Of a stretch of DNA of 38,525 bases, positions 15,312-24,146 are shown in pieces. Each line of letters opens with the position of its first letter. The stretch's first letter is position 1. This stretch comes from Gemmatimonadota bacterium. Its GTDB lineage: Bacteria > Gemmatimonadota > Gemmatimonadetes > Gemmatimonadales > GWC2-71-9. The position numbers and the translations under genes are program-made. The notes under the pieces were generated by a model. The model did no database searches, had not been told where the DNA came from, and saw only the letters and a list, made by a program, of their open reading frames with translations. The stretch spans positions 1-38,525 of the forward strand of contig QHUL01000067.1 of assembly GCA_003222115.1 (NCBI GenBank), read 5' to 3'.

Positions 15312-17704
15312 CCCGCCGGCTTCCTCTCCTCGTCATTCTGGGTTCCGTCGTGCTGTCCCCGCGCCCGGCCCGGGCGCAGGGCGAGCCCGGCGCGCCGGCC
15401 GCCGACTCCATCGTGGTCGAGGGCCTGCGGCGCGTCGAGCGTCGCCAGGTGCTCGACGCCAGCGGTCTCGCCCCGGGCCGACCGCTCAGCTACCGCGACA
15501 TTCAGCGGGCCATCAAGACCCTGTACGCGACCGGCCAGTACGCCGACGTGCAGGTGGCGCAGGACACCGTGGGCGGTCGCCAGCTGCTGATCGTCCGCGT
15601 GCGCGAGCGGCCGCTGCTCGTGAAATGGGCCGTGCGCGGGGTGAGCCGCCTGAGCGAGCGGGCGGTCAAGGACAAGGTCCAGCTGGTGGAGGGGCGGCCC
15701 TTCGACCCGGCGGCAGAGGCGCGCTCGCGCGGCCGCATCGACTCGCTGTACCGCGCCCAGGGCTACGCGCAGGCGACCGTGCGCGCCCTGCACGTGTACG
15801 AGGCCGATTCCACTCGCATCCGCGTGGTCTTCGACATCGCGGAGGGACGCCGCGTCGCGATCGCCCGCCTCGAGATCGAGGGGAACACCCACTTCACGGA
15901 CGAGGAGATCGTCGCGCACATGAAGACCAGGCCCGAGGGCTTCTGGTGGTTCCGCTCGGGCGAGTACGACGACGAGAAGCTGCATGCCGACCTTCAGGAG
16001 CGGCTGCCGAAGTCCTACGGCCAGCGGGGGTACGTCGATTTCCAGGCGCTCGGCGACACCCTCGTCGTGGACGAGACGACCGGGAAGGCCACGCTGGTGG
16101 TGCGGGTCAGCGAGGGTGAGCCTTACCGCGTCGGCACCTTCGAAATCGTGGGCAATCGTCGCTTCTCGACCGATGAGCTCGGGACGCTGTATCCCTTCAC
16201 CGGTGAGACCCGCACCGGCGTGCTCGGCCTGGGGGGCGTGCGGCGCGGGCCGGCATACTTCAACCAGGACCGGTGGAACGACGCGACGCAGAAGCTGCAG
16301 ACCGTGTATTTCAACAACGGCTACATCTACATGCACGTGAGCGCGGACGTGATCCGGCGGAGGGGCCCCGACGGCCAGCCCGTGGTCGATCTGCGGTGGG
16401 TGGTCAGCGAGGGGCAGCCGGCCATCGTGAACAAGATCGAGATCGCCGGCAACAACGTGACGCACGAGCGCGTGATCCGCGAGGCGATCGAGCTCATTCC
16501 GGGCGACGTGTTCCGGCAGGCGGCGCTGATCCGCTCTTACCAGAACATCTCGAACCTGGGGTTCTTCCAGCAGCCGCTGCCGTTCCCCGACACGCGTCCG
16601 GCCAACGACCAGGGCGACATCGACGTGATCTTCCGCGTGACCGAGAAGAGCACGGGCAACATCAACTTCGGCGCCTCGGTCGGGCAGGGCACCGGGCTGG
16701 GCGGCTTCCTCGGCTTGGACGAGCCCAACCTGTTCGGGCAGGGAAAGCGCGGCCGCTTCCAGTGGCAGTTCGGCAAGAACATCAACGACTTCGACCTCTC
16801 CTACAGCGACCCGGCGATCCGCGAGTCGCGCATCTCGGGAACGCTGGGCGTGCACAACACGCGGCTGCGCTACACGATCGCCGACCTCGGGCAGGTGCGA
16901 CGGCAGGGCGGGAACCTGCAGCTCGGCTTCCCCGTGTTCCGCGACCGTTATACGCGGCTGTTCACCTCCTACGCGATCGACCACCAGACGTTCACGGGCG
17001 GCAGCCAGAGCGTCGCCAGCCTCAGCTGCAACGATTGCGTGCGCTCCACGCTCGGTCTGCAGATCCTGCGCGACACGCGCATCGACCTGCCGTTCCCGAC
17101 CGCCGGCACGATGCACCAGATCGGCATCTCCCAGAGCGGCGGGATCCTGGGCGGCACGGGGGATTTCCAGCGCCTGGACCTCGAGGGCCGCTGGTACGCG
17201 CCGCTGGGCCAGCTGGGGGGAGACCGCCCCGGGTCGAGCCCCCTCAAGTTCGTGATGGGCTTCACGACGCGCGCGGGCTTCGTGTTCGGGAACGCCCCGT
17301 TCTTCGACCAGCTGTTCACGATGGGCGGCACGCAGTACGGGATACCGCTGCGCGGCTACGACGAGTTCTCGATCACCCCCAACGGCTTCGACCCGAACGC
17401 CAGCTCGGGGCAGGCGAGCGCCGGCGCGTTCGGCAAGGCGTACCTGCTGATGACGGGCGAGATCGGCCTGCGGCTGTCGCAGATGCTCTACCTCAGCACC
17501 TTTTTCGATGCGGGCAACGTGTGGGCCCGCGCAGGCCAGTTCGACCCGACCCGCCTGTTCCGCGGCGCCGGCATCGGCGCGAGCCTGATCTCACCGCTCG
17601 GCCCCATCGGGATCGACTGGGCCTACGGGTTCGACCGGACGGACATCGCCGGTCGGCCCAACCCGGGCTGGAAGCTCCACTTCAAACTCGGCAACATCTT
17701 CTGA
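15308..17704 (+). CDS. bamA: Outer-membrane assembly factor BamA (Omp85)
   Basis: A 798-residue outer-membrane protein that inserts beta-barrels. A signal peptide ([16 protein letters not shown], cleavage near ARA-QG) is followed by about five POTRA repeats, the first starting SIVVEGLRRVERRQVL, the others recognisable by repeated IEG/IVGNxxF patterns (for example EIEGNTHFTDEEI and EIVGNRRFSTDEL). A 16-stranded Omp85 barrel from about residue 450 contains LRGY, the equivalent of the VRGF loop motif, and ends in aromatic LHFKLGNIF. GTG 15308 overlaps the clpC stop by 4 nt and gives a perfect signal peptide, so the protein is likely translated from the clpC message. skp and the lipid A genes follow. 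Confidence 0.96.
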   Translation: MTRRLPLLVILGSVVLSPRPARAQGEPGAPAADSIVVEGLRRVERRQVLDASGLAPGRPLSYRDIQRAIKTLYATGQYADVQVAQDTVGGRQLLIVRVRERPLLVKWAVRGVSRLSERAVKDKVQLVEGRPFDPAAEARSRGRIDSLYRAQGYAQATVRALHVYEADSTRIRVVFDIAEGRRVAIARLEIEGNTHFTDEEIVAHMKTRPEGFWWFRSGEYDDEKLHADLQERLPKSYGQRGYVDFQALGDTLVVDETTGKATLVVRVSEGEPYRVGTFEIVGNRRFSTDELGTLYPFTGETRTGVLGLGGVRRGPAYFNQDRWNDATQKLQTVYFNNGYIYMHVSADVIRRRGPDGQPVVDLRWVVSEGQPAIVNKIEIAGNNVTHERVIREAIELIPGDVFRQAALIRSYQNISNLGFFQQPLPFPDTRPANDQGDIDVIFRVTEKSTGNINFGASVGQGTGLGGFLGLDEPNLFGQGKRGRFQWQFGKNINDFDLSYSDPAIRESRISGTLGVHNTRLRYTIADLGQVRRQGGNLQLGFPVFRDRYTRLFTSYAIDHQTFTGGSQSVASLSCNDCVRSTLGLQILRDTRIDLPFPTAGTMHQIGISQSGGILGGTGDFQRLDLEGRWYAPLGQLGGDRPGSSPLKFVMGFTTRAGFVFGNAPFFDQLFTMGGTQYGIPLRGYDEFSITPNGFDPNASSGQASAGAFGKAYLLMTGEIGLRLSQMLYLSTFFDAGNVWARAGQFDPTRLFRGAGIGASLISPLGPIGIDWAYGFDRTDIAGRPNPGWKLHFKLGNIF

Positions 17705-17752
17705 TCGACCCCGCCGGCAGCGGCCGGTGAGACTGGAACCATGACACTCCCC

Positions 17753-17756
17753 GGAG
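17753..17756 (+). promoter_or_regulatory. ribosome binding site deciding the skp start
   Basis: GGAG lies 8 nt before ATG 17765. The alternative ATG 17741 has no such sequence and would add eight residues before the signal peptide, so the downstream start is preferred. Confidence 0.65.
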
Positions 17757-17764
17757 ATGCGTTT

Positions 17765-18304
17765 ATGAATCGTGCAGTGACCGTCGTGTGGGCGACGCTG
17801 GCGCTCGTGACCGGTACGGGGGCGGCGGCGCAGGCGCCCTCCCCTGGGCCCCAACTCCGGATCGGCTTCGTCAAGTCGCGAGAGATCCTCCAGAGCACGC
17901 CCGGCTACGCCGCCGCGGAATCCACGTTCAACAAGGAAGTGCAGGGCTTTCGCAACGAGGTGCAGAAGCTGCAGCAACAGCTCGACTCGGCCGTCCAGGC
18001 GTTCGACCAGCAGTCGATCGCGCTCTCGCCCACCGCGAAGCAGGCGAAGCAGAAGGAGCTGCAGTCCTTGCAGCAGCGCGTCGAGCAGCGCTCCAACGAA
18101 CTGCAGGACCGGGCCGCTCAGCGGGAGCGGGAGCTGCTCGCACCCATCCAGCAGCGCGTCAACTCGGTGGTGCAGGGGCTGCGGGCCGAAGGGAATTACG
18201 CGCTGATCCTCGACGCGGACGCGCCCGGCTCCAACATCGTGGCGGCGGACCCGGCGCTCGACCTGACGAGCAAGGTCGTGCAGCGCCTGCGGCAGAATCC
18301 CTAG
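17765..18304 (+). CDS. skp: OmpH/Skp-family periplasmic chaperone
   Basis: A 179-residue periplasmic protein that carries unfolded outer-membrane proteins to the BAM complex. The signal peptide runs [17 protein letters not shown] to cleavage near AAAQA. The mature start [16 protein letters not shown] matches the OmpH/Skp opening. A long Gln-rich coiled coil follows (about 55-135, with repeated LQQ), and then a conserved tail with [24 protein letters not shown]. It lies 60 nt downstream of bamA in the classical bamA-skp-lpxD order. An ATG 24 nt upstream is possible but lacks a ribosome site. Confidence 0.93.
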   Translation: MNRAVTVVWATLALVTGTGAAAQAPSPGPQLRIGFVKSREILQSTPGYAAAESTFNKEVQGFRNEVQKLQQQLDSAVQAFDQQSIALSPTAKQAKQKELQSLQQRVEQRSNELQDRAAQRERELLAPIQQRVNSVVQGLRAEGNYALILDADAPGSNIVAADPALDLTSKVVQRLRQNP

Positions 18305-18317
18305 CGGTCCCGCCCCC

Positions 18318-19388
18318 GTGCGCCCGGAAGGGGAGGGGGAAGGCGAGGGTCCGCGGCGCATCTCCGCGGGGGAGATCGCCGCCCTGACCGGCGGCCAGCT
18401 GGTGGGGCCCGCGGAGACCACGGCGTCGAGCATTGCGCCGCTGGAGCGCGCCGGGCCGGCGGACCTCTCTTTTCTTGCCAGCCGTCGCTATCTCCCGTAC
18501 TTTCAACAGACTAGGGCCGCGATCGTGCTCTGCAAGCCGGAGTTCGCGGCGGAGCAGGGTGGGCCCCGGTGCCGGGTGGTGGTGCGCGATCCGCACGTGG
18601 CCCTGCTCGCCGTCATTCCCATGCTCTACCCGGAGCCGGTGTGGCAGCCCGGCATCCACCCCACCGCCGTGATCGGCCGCGGCACGACCTGGGAGGAGCC
18701 GCTCGCGATCGCGCCGTACGCAGTGCTGGGACGCGGCGTGCGGCTGGGGAAGAACGCGCGCGTGGGGGCGGGCGCGGTGCTGGGGGACGGCGTGCAGCTC
18801 GGCGACGAGGTGCTGCTGTACCCGCACGTCGTGTGCTATAGTGGGACGCGCATCGGTCACCGGGTCATCATCCACGCCGGGGCGCGGCTTGGCTCGGACG
18901 GCTTCGGGTACGTCCCGGGCGAGAACGGCGAGTTACCGCGCAAGATCCCGCAGGTCGGCCGCTGCATCATCGGGGATGACGTGGAGATCGGGGCGAACAC
19001 CACGATCGACCGTGGCAGCGTGGACGACACGGTGGTGGGCCCGGGAACGAAGATCGACAACCTCGTCCAGGTGGGGCACAACGTCCGCATCGGGGCGCGC
19101 TGCCTGATTGCCGCGTGCGTGGGGATCGCCGGGAGCACGCACGTGGGGGACGATGTGTTCCTCGCCGGTCAGGCGGGGATCGCCGATCACGTGAGCATCG
19201 GTGCCGGCGCGCGGGTGACGGTGCAGGGCGGCGTGATCGGCAATATCCCGGCGGGCGCCACGGTCACAGGCTTCCCGGCGCGCGACCACCGCGAGTACTT
19301 CCGCGCGCAGGCGGCTCTGTATCGCCTGGCGAAGATCGTGAACGAGCTCGAGGCCCTGGTGCGCTCTGCCCATGAGTCCCCCCGCTAG
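18318..19388 (+). CDS. lpxD: UDP-3-O-acylglucosamine N-acyltransferase LpxD
   Basis: A 356-residue enzyme of the third lipid A step, adding the N-linked hydroxyacyl chain to UDP-3-O-acyl-GlcN. The N-terminal uridine-binding domain (about 13-105) is followed by a left-handed beta-helix of hexapeptide repeats (about 112-290) and a C-terminal helix. The catalytic histidine is H254 in [12 protein letters not shown], equivalent to H239 in Escherichia coli. SDGFGY (193-198) is also a family marker. The first 12 residues ([12 protein letters not shown]) are an unusual acidic/Gly leader from GTG 18318. The end overlaps lpxC-fabZ by 17 nt. Confidence 0.96.
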   Translation: MRPEGEGEGEGPRRISAGEIAALTGGQLVGPAETTASSIAPLERAGPADLSFLASRRYLPYFQQTRAAIVLCKPEFAAEQGGPRCRVVVRDPHVALLAVIPMLYPEPVWQPGIHPTAVIGRGTTWEEPLAIAPYAVLGRGVRLGKNARVGAGAVLGDGVQLGDEVLLYPHVVCYSGTRIGHRVIIHAGARLGSDGFGYVPGENGELPRKIPQVGRCIIGDDVEIGANTTIDRGSVDDTVVGPGTKIDNLVQVGHNVRIGARCLIAACVGIAGSTHVGDDVFLAGQAGIADHVSIGAGARVTVQGGVIGNIPAGATVTGFPARDHREYFRAQAALYRLAKIVNELEALVRSAHESPR

Positions 19389-20661
19389 GCGCTCCATCCG
19401 CAAGACGGCCTCGGTACGGGGCACGGGGCTGCACACCGGCGCCGCGGCCGAAGCGACGTTCCTGCCGGCCCCCGCCGGTCAGGGCGTCGTGTTCCGCCGC
19501 ACCGACCTGCCGGGACGGCCCGAGGTGCGGGCGCGGCTCACCGAGGTGCAGGCGGTCGAGCGGCGCACCGCGATCGGCCGGGGCGAGACCACGATCCACA
19601 CGATCGAGCACCTGCTCGCGGCCGTCGCGGCGCACGAGATCGACGACCTCACCATCGAGCTTTCCGGGCCGGAGCTGCCGATCCTCGACGGCAGCGTGCA
19701 GCCGTACTACGAGGCGCTCGCGCGCGCGGACCCGGGTGACGTCGGAGGCGAGCCGGTCGTGCTCGCCGTGCAGGCACCCTTCACCGTCACCGAGGGCGAT
19801 GCCAGCTACGTGGTCGCTCCCGCCCCGGCACTCCGTCTCACCGTCACGATCGAATGGCCCCACCCGCTCATCGGGCGGCAGGTGGGGACGTACGAGGTCA
19901 CGCCCGACGCGTTTGCGCGGGAGCTCGCGCCCGCCCGTACCTTCGGGTTTGCGCACGAGGTCGCGGCGCTCAAGGCGAAGGGGCTGATCAAGGGCGCCTC
20001 GGGCGCGAACGCGATCGTGCTGGACGAGCACGGCCTCGCGAACGGCGGCCAGTTGCGCTGGCCGGACGAGTTCGTACGCCACAAGGCCGCGGACATCGTG
20101 GGCGACCTCGCCCTCACCGGTGCCCGCATTCGCGCCCACGTCATCGCCACCCGGCCGAGCCACGGCGGCAACGTCGCCCTGGCACGCGCCCTGTCCCGCA
20201 CCGCGCAGCGCTTGGGGGCCCCCGCAATGGACATCGGCCGCATCATGGATTGGTTGCCCCACCGCTATCCCTTCCTGCTCGTGGACCGCATCGTCGAGAT
20301 CGAGGGGAACAAGCGCATTGTGGGCATCAAGAACGTCACGATCAACGAGCCGTTCTTTCAGGGGCACTTCCCGGGGCATCCGATCATGCCGGGGATGCTG
20401 ATCATCGAGGCGATGGCCCAGGTGGGTGGGATGCTCCTGATGAGCCACTTCGAGGGCCAGAACGTCGAGGACAAGGTCATGTACTTCATGTCGCTCGACA
20501 ACGTGAAGTTCCGCCGACCCGTCGTGCCGGGCGACCAGATCCGCTTCGAGCTCGAAATGCTGTCGTTCCGGGGGAAGACCTGCAAGATGAAGGGCGTGGG
20601 GTACGTGGAGGGGCAGGTGGTGGCGGAGGCGGAGATGATGGCGATGGTGGTGGACAAGTGA
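19372..20661 (+). CDS. lpxC-fabZ: Bifunctional LpxC deacetylase / FabZ dehydratase fusion
   Basis: A 429-residue fusion. Residues ~7-278 are LpxC, the zinc deacetylase that commits UDP-3-O-acyl-GlcNAc to lipid A: IEHLLAA gives E79 and ligand H80, [10 protein letters not shown] gives ligands H237 and D241, and H264 is in SHGGN. Residues ~286-429 are FabZ, the 3-hydroxyacyl-ACP dehydratase of fatty acid synthesis, with [22 protein letters not shown] (catalytic H332) and E346 in LIIEAMAQ. All key residues of both halves are kept, so both activities are expected. Such fusions are known in Bacteroidetes and other FCB bacteria. ATG 19372 lies inside lpxD; the TGA overlaps the lpxA GTG. Confidence 0.96.
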   Translation: MSPPARRSIRKTASVRGTGLHTGAAAEATFLPAPAGQGVVFRRTDLPGRPEVRARLTEVQAVERRTAIGRGETTIHTIEHLLAAVAAHEIDDLTIELSGPELPILDGSVQPYYEALARADPGDVGGEPVVLAVQAPFTVTEGDASYVVAPAPALRLTVTIEWPHPLIGRQVGTYEVTPDAFARELAPARTFGFAHEVAALKAKGLIKGASGANAIVLDEHGLANGGQLRWPDEFVRHKAADIVGDLALTGARIRAHVIATRPSHGGNVALARALSRTAQRLGAPAMDIGRIMDWLPHRYPFLLVDRIVEIEGNKRIVGIKNVTINEPFFQGHFPGHPIMPGMLIIEAMAQVGGMLLMSHFEGQNVEDKVMYFMSLDNVKFRRPVVPGDQIRFELEMLSFRGKTCKMKGVGYVEGQVVAEAEMMAMVVDK

Positions 20662-21425
20662 TTCACCGAACCGCGCTCGTCGATCAGACGGCCCACGTGG
20701 CGCAGGACGTGTCGGTGGGAGCGTACTCGATCATCGGGCCCAAGGTGACGATCGGCGAGGGGTGCCGCATCGCGGCGCACGTGGTGCTGGAGCGCAACGC
20801 CAGGCTCGGCGCCGGTGTGAAGGTCGGCTATGGCAGCGTGATCGGGAACGACCCGCAGGACCTGAAGTACCAGGGCGAGGAAACCTGGGTCGAGATCGGC
20901 GAGGGGACGGTCATTCGCGAGTATTGCACGATCAACCGGGGCACGACGGCGACGGGCAGGACGGCGGTAGGGCAGCGCTGCTTCCTGATGTCGTACGTGC
21001 ACGTGGCGCACGACTGCGTCATCGGCAACGACGTCATCGTCGCGAACGCGGTCCAGATGGCGGGCCACGTGACCATCGAGGACCGGGCCATCGTCAGCGG
21101 GCTGGTGCCCATCCATCAGTTCGTCCGCATCGGGACCTTCGCCTTCGTGGGTGGTGGATCCCGCGTGAACCAGGACGTACCGCCCTATACGAAGGCCGTC
21201 GGGAACCCGATCCACCTCTACGGGCTCAACTCCGTCGGGCTGCAGCGCGCCGGCGTCTCCCCCGAGATCAAGCTTGCCCTGAAGCGGGCCTACCGGCTGG
21301 TGTTCAACTCCGACCTCACCGTGGGCCAGGGCGTGCAGCGGGCGCGGGTCGAGCTGCCGGCGGTCCCCGAGGTGGAGCACTTCCTCAAGTTCATCGAGGG
21401 GTCGCAGCGGGGAGTGCTGGTGTGA
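20658..21425 (+). CDS. lpxA: UDP-N-acetylglucosamine O-acyltransferase LpxA
   Basis: A 255-residue first enzyme of lipid A synthesis, transferring hydroxyacyl from ACP to the 3 position of the UDP-sugar. A left-handed beta-helix (about 1-185) and a C-terminal helical domain are visible. H118 in [10 protein letters not shown] corresponds to catalytic H125 of Escherichia coli. G166 in FVGGGS corresponds to the chain-length ruler G173, which would allow a long acyl chain; IHQF is also kept. The start is GTG 20658 in GTGA with lpxC-fabZ. Whether the substrate is UDP-GlcNAc or its 3-amino analogue cannot be told from sequence, and the next gene makes this a real question. Confidence 0.96.
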   Translation: MIHRTALVDQTAHVAQDVSVGAYSIIGPKVTIGEGCRIAAHVVLERNARLGAGVKVGYGSVIGNDPQDLKYQGEETWVEIGEGTVIREYCTINRGTTATGRTAVGQRCFLMSYVHVAHDCVIGNDVIVANAVQMAGHVTIEDRAIVSGLVPIHQFVRIGTFAFVGGGSRVNQDVPPYTKAVGNPIHLYGLNSVGLQRAGVSPEIKLALKRAYRLVFNSDLTVGQGVQRARVELPAVPEVEHFLKFIEGSQRGVLV

Positions 21426-22414
21426 GCGCACGCGGACGGGGCAGGGGGGCGCTCCGCCTCGGCGTGGTCGGCACCGGCGCCCTGGGGTTTCACCACGCGC
21501 GGCTGCTCCGCCGGATGGTGGGCGCCGACTTCGCGGGCATCTACGACCTCGATCCCGCGCGGGCCGCGCACGTGGCCGGGGAGCTCGACACGACGGCCCA
21601 TCCCTCCCTCGCGGCGCTGCTCGAGCGCGTGGATGCGGTCACCGTGGCCGTGCCGACCCCCGCCCACGTCGCCGTGGGCCTCGCGGTGCTCGAGCGGGGC
21701 ATCCCGGTGCTCGTGGAGAAGCCGCTCGCCGACTCGGTCGCGGGGGCGGAGCGGCTGGTCCGCGTGGCGAGCGAGCGCGGCCTGGTGCTCCAGGTGGGGC
21801 ACGTCGAGCGGTTCAACCGCGCGGTGCGGGCGGCCGCCCCCTACCTCGAGGAGCCGCGGTTCCTACAGATCGATCGCCTCGCCCCGTTCCAGCCACGCGG
21901 CACCGACGTCGCCGTCATCCTCGACCTGATGATCCACGACCTGGACCTCGTGCTCGAGTTGGTGCGCGCGGACGTGACCGACGTGCGCGCCACCGGGGTG
22001 CCGCTGTTGACGCCGCACGTGGACATCGCCAACGCGCGCATCGAATTCGCGAACGGCGCCGTCGCGAACGTCACCGCGAGCCGGGTGTCGCGTGAACGCA
22101 CGCGCAAGCTCCGCATCTTTCAGCCCACGGGGTATTTCTCGCTGGACCTCGCGCAGGGGAGCGGCGACTTCTACCGCCTCAGGGCCGGGTGGCAGACGAT
22201 GGCCGCGACCCAGCTCGAGCAGATCGTCGAGCACGTCCGGCTGGAGGCACCGGAGGCGGAGCCGCTGAGCCTCGAGCTCGAGAGCTTTCTGCGCGCGGTG
22301 CGCGGAGAGGAGGAGGTCGTGGTGTCGGGCGCCGCCGGCGTCCAGGCGCTGGCGCTCGCCTGCCGCGTCGCCGACGCCGTCCAGGCCTCGCCGCTCGCCG
22401 CCGCGCGGTCGTGA
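21422..22414 (+). CDS. Gfo/Idh/MocA-family oxidoreductase, GnnA-like, in lipid A operon
   Basis: A 330-residue NAD(P)-dependent oxidoreductase. The Rossmann motif [11 protein letters not shown] (15-25), VAVPTPAH (76-83), EKPLA (99-103) and [10 protein letters not shown] (168-177), with the likely catalytic H172, follow the Gfo/Idh/MocA plan. It is wedged between lpxA and lpxB with 4-nt overlaps on both sides, so a sugar-nucleotide role in lipid A is likely. In Acidithiobacillus ferrooxidans a protein of this family, GnnA, oxidises UDP-GlcNAc at C3 before GnnB transaminates it, giving a diamino lipid A precursor. No GnnB-like aminotransferase is present in this window. Function by analogy only; family membership is sure. 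Confidence 0.9.
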   Translation: MSARGRGRGALRLGVVGTGALGFHHARLLRRMVGADFAGIYDLDPARAAHVAGELDTTAHPSLAALLERVDAVTVAVPTPAHVAVGLAVLERGIPVLVEKPLADSVAGAERLVRVASERGLVLQVGHVERFNRAVRAAAPYLEEPRFLQIDRLAPFQPRGTDVAVILDLMIHDLDLVLELVRADVTDVRATGVPLLTPHVDIANARIEFANGAVANVTASRVSRERTRKLRIFQPTGYFSLDLAQGSGDFYRLRAGWQTMAATQLEQIVEHVRLEAPEAEPLSLELESFLRAVRGEEEVVVSGAAGVQALALACRVADAVQASPLAAARS

Positions 22415-23523
22415 GCCGCGCCTCCGCGATCTACGTCTCGGCGGGCGAGCCGTCGGGCGACGCGCATGCGGCCGCCGTCGTCGCGGCCCTCAAGCGCCGC
22501 CTCCCCGACGTGCGCGTCGAAGCGTTCGGCGGTCCCCGCCTCGAAGCCGCGGGCGCCACCGTGCTGGATCGCATGGAGCGCTACTCCGTGGTGGGCTTCG
22601 TCGAAGCCTTGTGGAAGCTGCCGGCGCATTTCCGGCTGCTCGCCCGGGTGCGCGCCGCGTTCCGGGCCAGGCGCTACGATCTCGTCGTGCTGGTGGACTA
22701 TCCCGGCTACCACCTGCGCGCGGCGGCGGCGGCGGCGGCCGCGGGGATCCCCGTGCTCTACTACATCGCGCCGCAGATGTGGGCCTGGGGCGCGTCCCGC
22801 GTGCGACGGCTCACGTCGGTGACGCGGCTCGCGGTGATCTTGCCCTTCGAGGAAGCGTTCTTTCGCGAGCGCGGCGTGGCCGCGACGTTCGTGGGGCACC
22901 CGCTGCGGGACCGCCCGCCGCCGCCGTCGCGCGACGAGGCCCGCCGCCTGCTCGGCCTCGAGCCCGGGCGTCCCACGCTCGGTCTGTTTCCCGGGAGCCG
23001 GGCGCAGGAGGTCGGCCGGCTGTGGCCGGCGTTCCGCGCGGCGGCCGAGCGCGTGCGCGCCACCCGGCCGGACCTGCAGGTCGTCGTGGCGGGCACGCCC
23101 CGCGGCCGCTATCCAGCTCCGGGCGACATTGTGATCCACACGGGCGACCCGCTCCCCGTGTTTGCGGCGGCCGACGCGGGACTCTGCAAGTCCGGCACCA
23201 CGACGCTCGAGGCGGCCCTCGCCGACCTGCCGATGGTGGTCGCGTACCGACTCAACCCCGTCTCGAACTTCATCGCCACGCGCGTGCTGCGCGTGCCGTG
23301 GGTCGGCCTGGTCAATCTCATCGCGGGCTACGAGGTGGCGCCCGAGTTTCTACAGCGGGCCGCGCACCCCGGCGCGCTGGCCGAGGCAGTGCGGCCGCTG
23401 CTCGACCCCACGAGCGCGGCGGCGCGGCGCCAGCGGGAGGGTCTCGCCCTCGTGCGCGAGCGGCTGGGAGCCCCCGGGGCGGCCGAGCGTGTAGCAGCGC
23501 TCGCCGCGGAGCTCGTGGGGTGA
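22411..23523 (+). CDS. lpxB: Lipid-A-disaccharide synthase LpxB
   Basis: A 370-residue GT19 glycosyltransferase that joins lipid X and UDP-2,3-diacylglucosamine at the inner membrane. SAGEPSGDAHA (10-20), YYIAPQMWAWG, LFPGSRAQEV and KSGTTTLEAAL, followed by MVVAYRLNP, are all family landmarks in the correct order. A run of eight alanines (RAAAAAAAAG) before PVLYYIAP is unusual but lies in a helix. The start is GTG 22411, overlapping the upstream oxidoreductase by 4 nt; the end overlaps the acyltransferase by 4 nt. Confidence 0.96.
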   Translation: MSRASAIYVSAGEPSGDAHAAAVVAALKRRLPDVRVEAFGGPRLEAAGATVLDRMERYSVVGFVEALWKLPAHFRLLARVRAAFRARRYDLVVLVDYPGYHLRAAAAAAAAGIPVLYYIAPQMWAWGASRVRRLTSVTRLAVILPFEEAFFRERGVAATFVGHPLRDRPPPPSRDEARRLLGLEPGRPTLGLFPGSRAQEVGRLWPAFRAAAERVRATRPDLQVVVAGTPRGRYPAPGDIVIHTGDPLPVFAAADAGLCKSGTTTLEAALADLPMVVAYRLNPVSNFIATRVLRVPWVGLVNLIAGYEVAPEFLQRAAHPGALAEAVRPLLDPTSAAARRQREGLALVRERLGAPGAAERVAALAAELVG

Positions 23524-24146
23524 GGCTCCGCTGGGCGGAGCCCATCGCGAGCGGGGTCGCGGCGCGGTTGCTGCGCCTGCTCGCATCCACATGGCGCTAT
23601 CGCGTGCAGGGAGGGGAGCACCTGCGGGCCGCGCGCGCCGCGGGGCGCCCGATCGTGTACGTGCTCTGGCACAGCCGCATCCTGCCTCTCCTCTACCATC
23701 GGCGCGACGAGGGGATGGCGCTCCTGATCAGCCGGCATCGCGACGGCGGCTACCTGGCGGAGCTGTCTCAGCGCTGGGGCTATCGCGTGGTGCGCGGCTC
23801 GTCCCAGCGCGGCGGGGATGTGGGTCTGCTGGGCCTGGTGCGATGGCTCGAACGGGGCGCCGAGGTGGCGCTCACCCCGGATGGACCGCGGGGGCCGGCG
23901 GAGCGGGTGAAGCCCGGTGCGATCGCGGCGGCGCAGCACGCGAACGCCCTGATTATCGCCGCCGGCGCGCGCGCGTCGTCCGCGTGGTGGGTCGCGTCGT
24001 GGGACCGCTTCTGCATCCCCAAGCCGTTCGCCCTCGTCGATGTGACGTACAGCCCGCCCTTCGGCGTGGCTCTGGGGAAGGACGGCCTGCGCCACGGCAT
24101 CGCGGCGGCCGAGCGTGCGCTCCGCCAGGTCACCTACGCCGGATGA
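23520..24146 (+). CDS. lpxJ: DUF374 lysophospholipid-acyltransferase-like protein, candidate LpxJ
   Basis: A 208-residue protein of the DUF374 acyltransferase family. LWHSRILPLLY (49-59) holds the catalytic-type histidine H51. SRHRDG (71-76), RGSSQRGG (92-99) and TPDGPRGP (119-126) are the conserved blocks. A member of DUF374 in Helicobacter and Campylobacter was named LpxJ; it adds a secondary acyl chain to lipid A and can act before Kdo addition. Position between lpxB and lpxK with 4-nt overlaps fits the same role here. The symbol rests on family and context, not on close similarity. A phospholipid acyltransferase is the alternative. Confidence 0.8.
   Translation: MRLRWAEPIASGVAARLLRLLASTWRYRVQGGEHLRAARAAGRPIVYVLWHSRILPLLYHRRDEGMALLISRHRDGGYLAELSQRWGYRVVRGSSQRGGDVGLLGLVRWLERGAEVALTPDGPRGPAERVKPGAIAAAQHANALIIAAGARASSAWWVASWDRFCIPKPFALVDVTYSPPFGVALGKDGLRHGIAAAERALRQVTYAG

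Noticed and set aside
15134-17116. A 660-codon - strand open frame opposite bamA
   Set aside because: Same reason: shadow of a recognised + strand gene, with His/Val/Arg-rich antisense composition.
17705-17740. A terminator between bamA and skp
   Set aside because: Only a 4-5-bp CCGG-type pairing is possible and no T tract follows.
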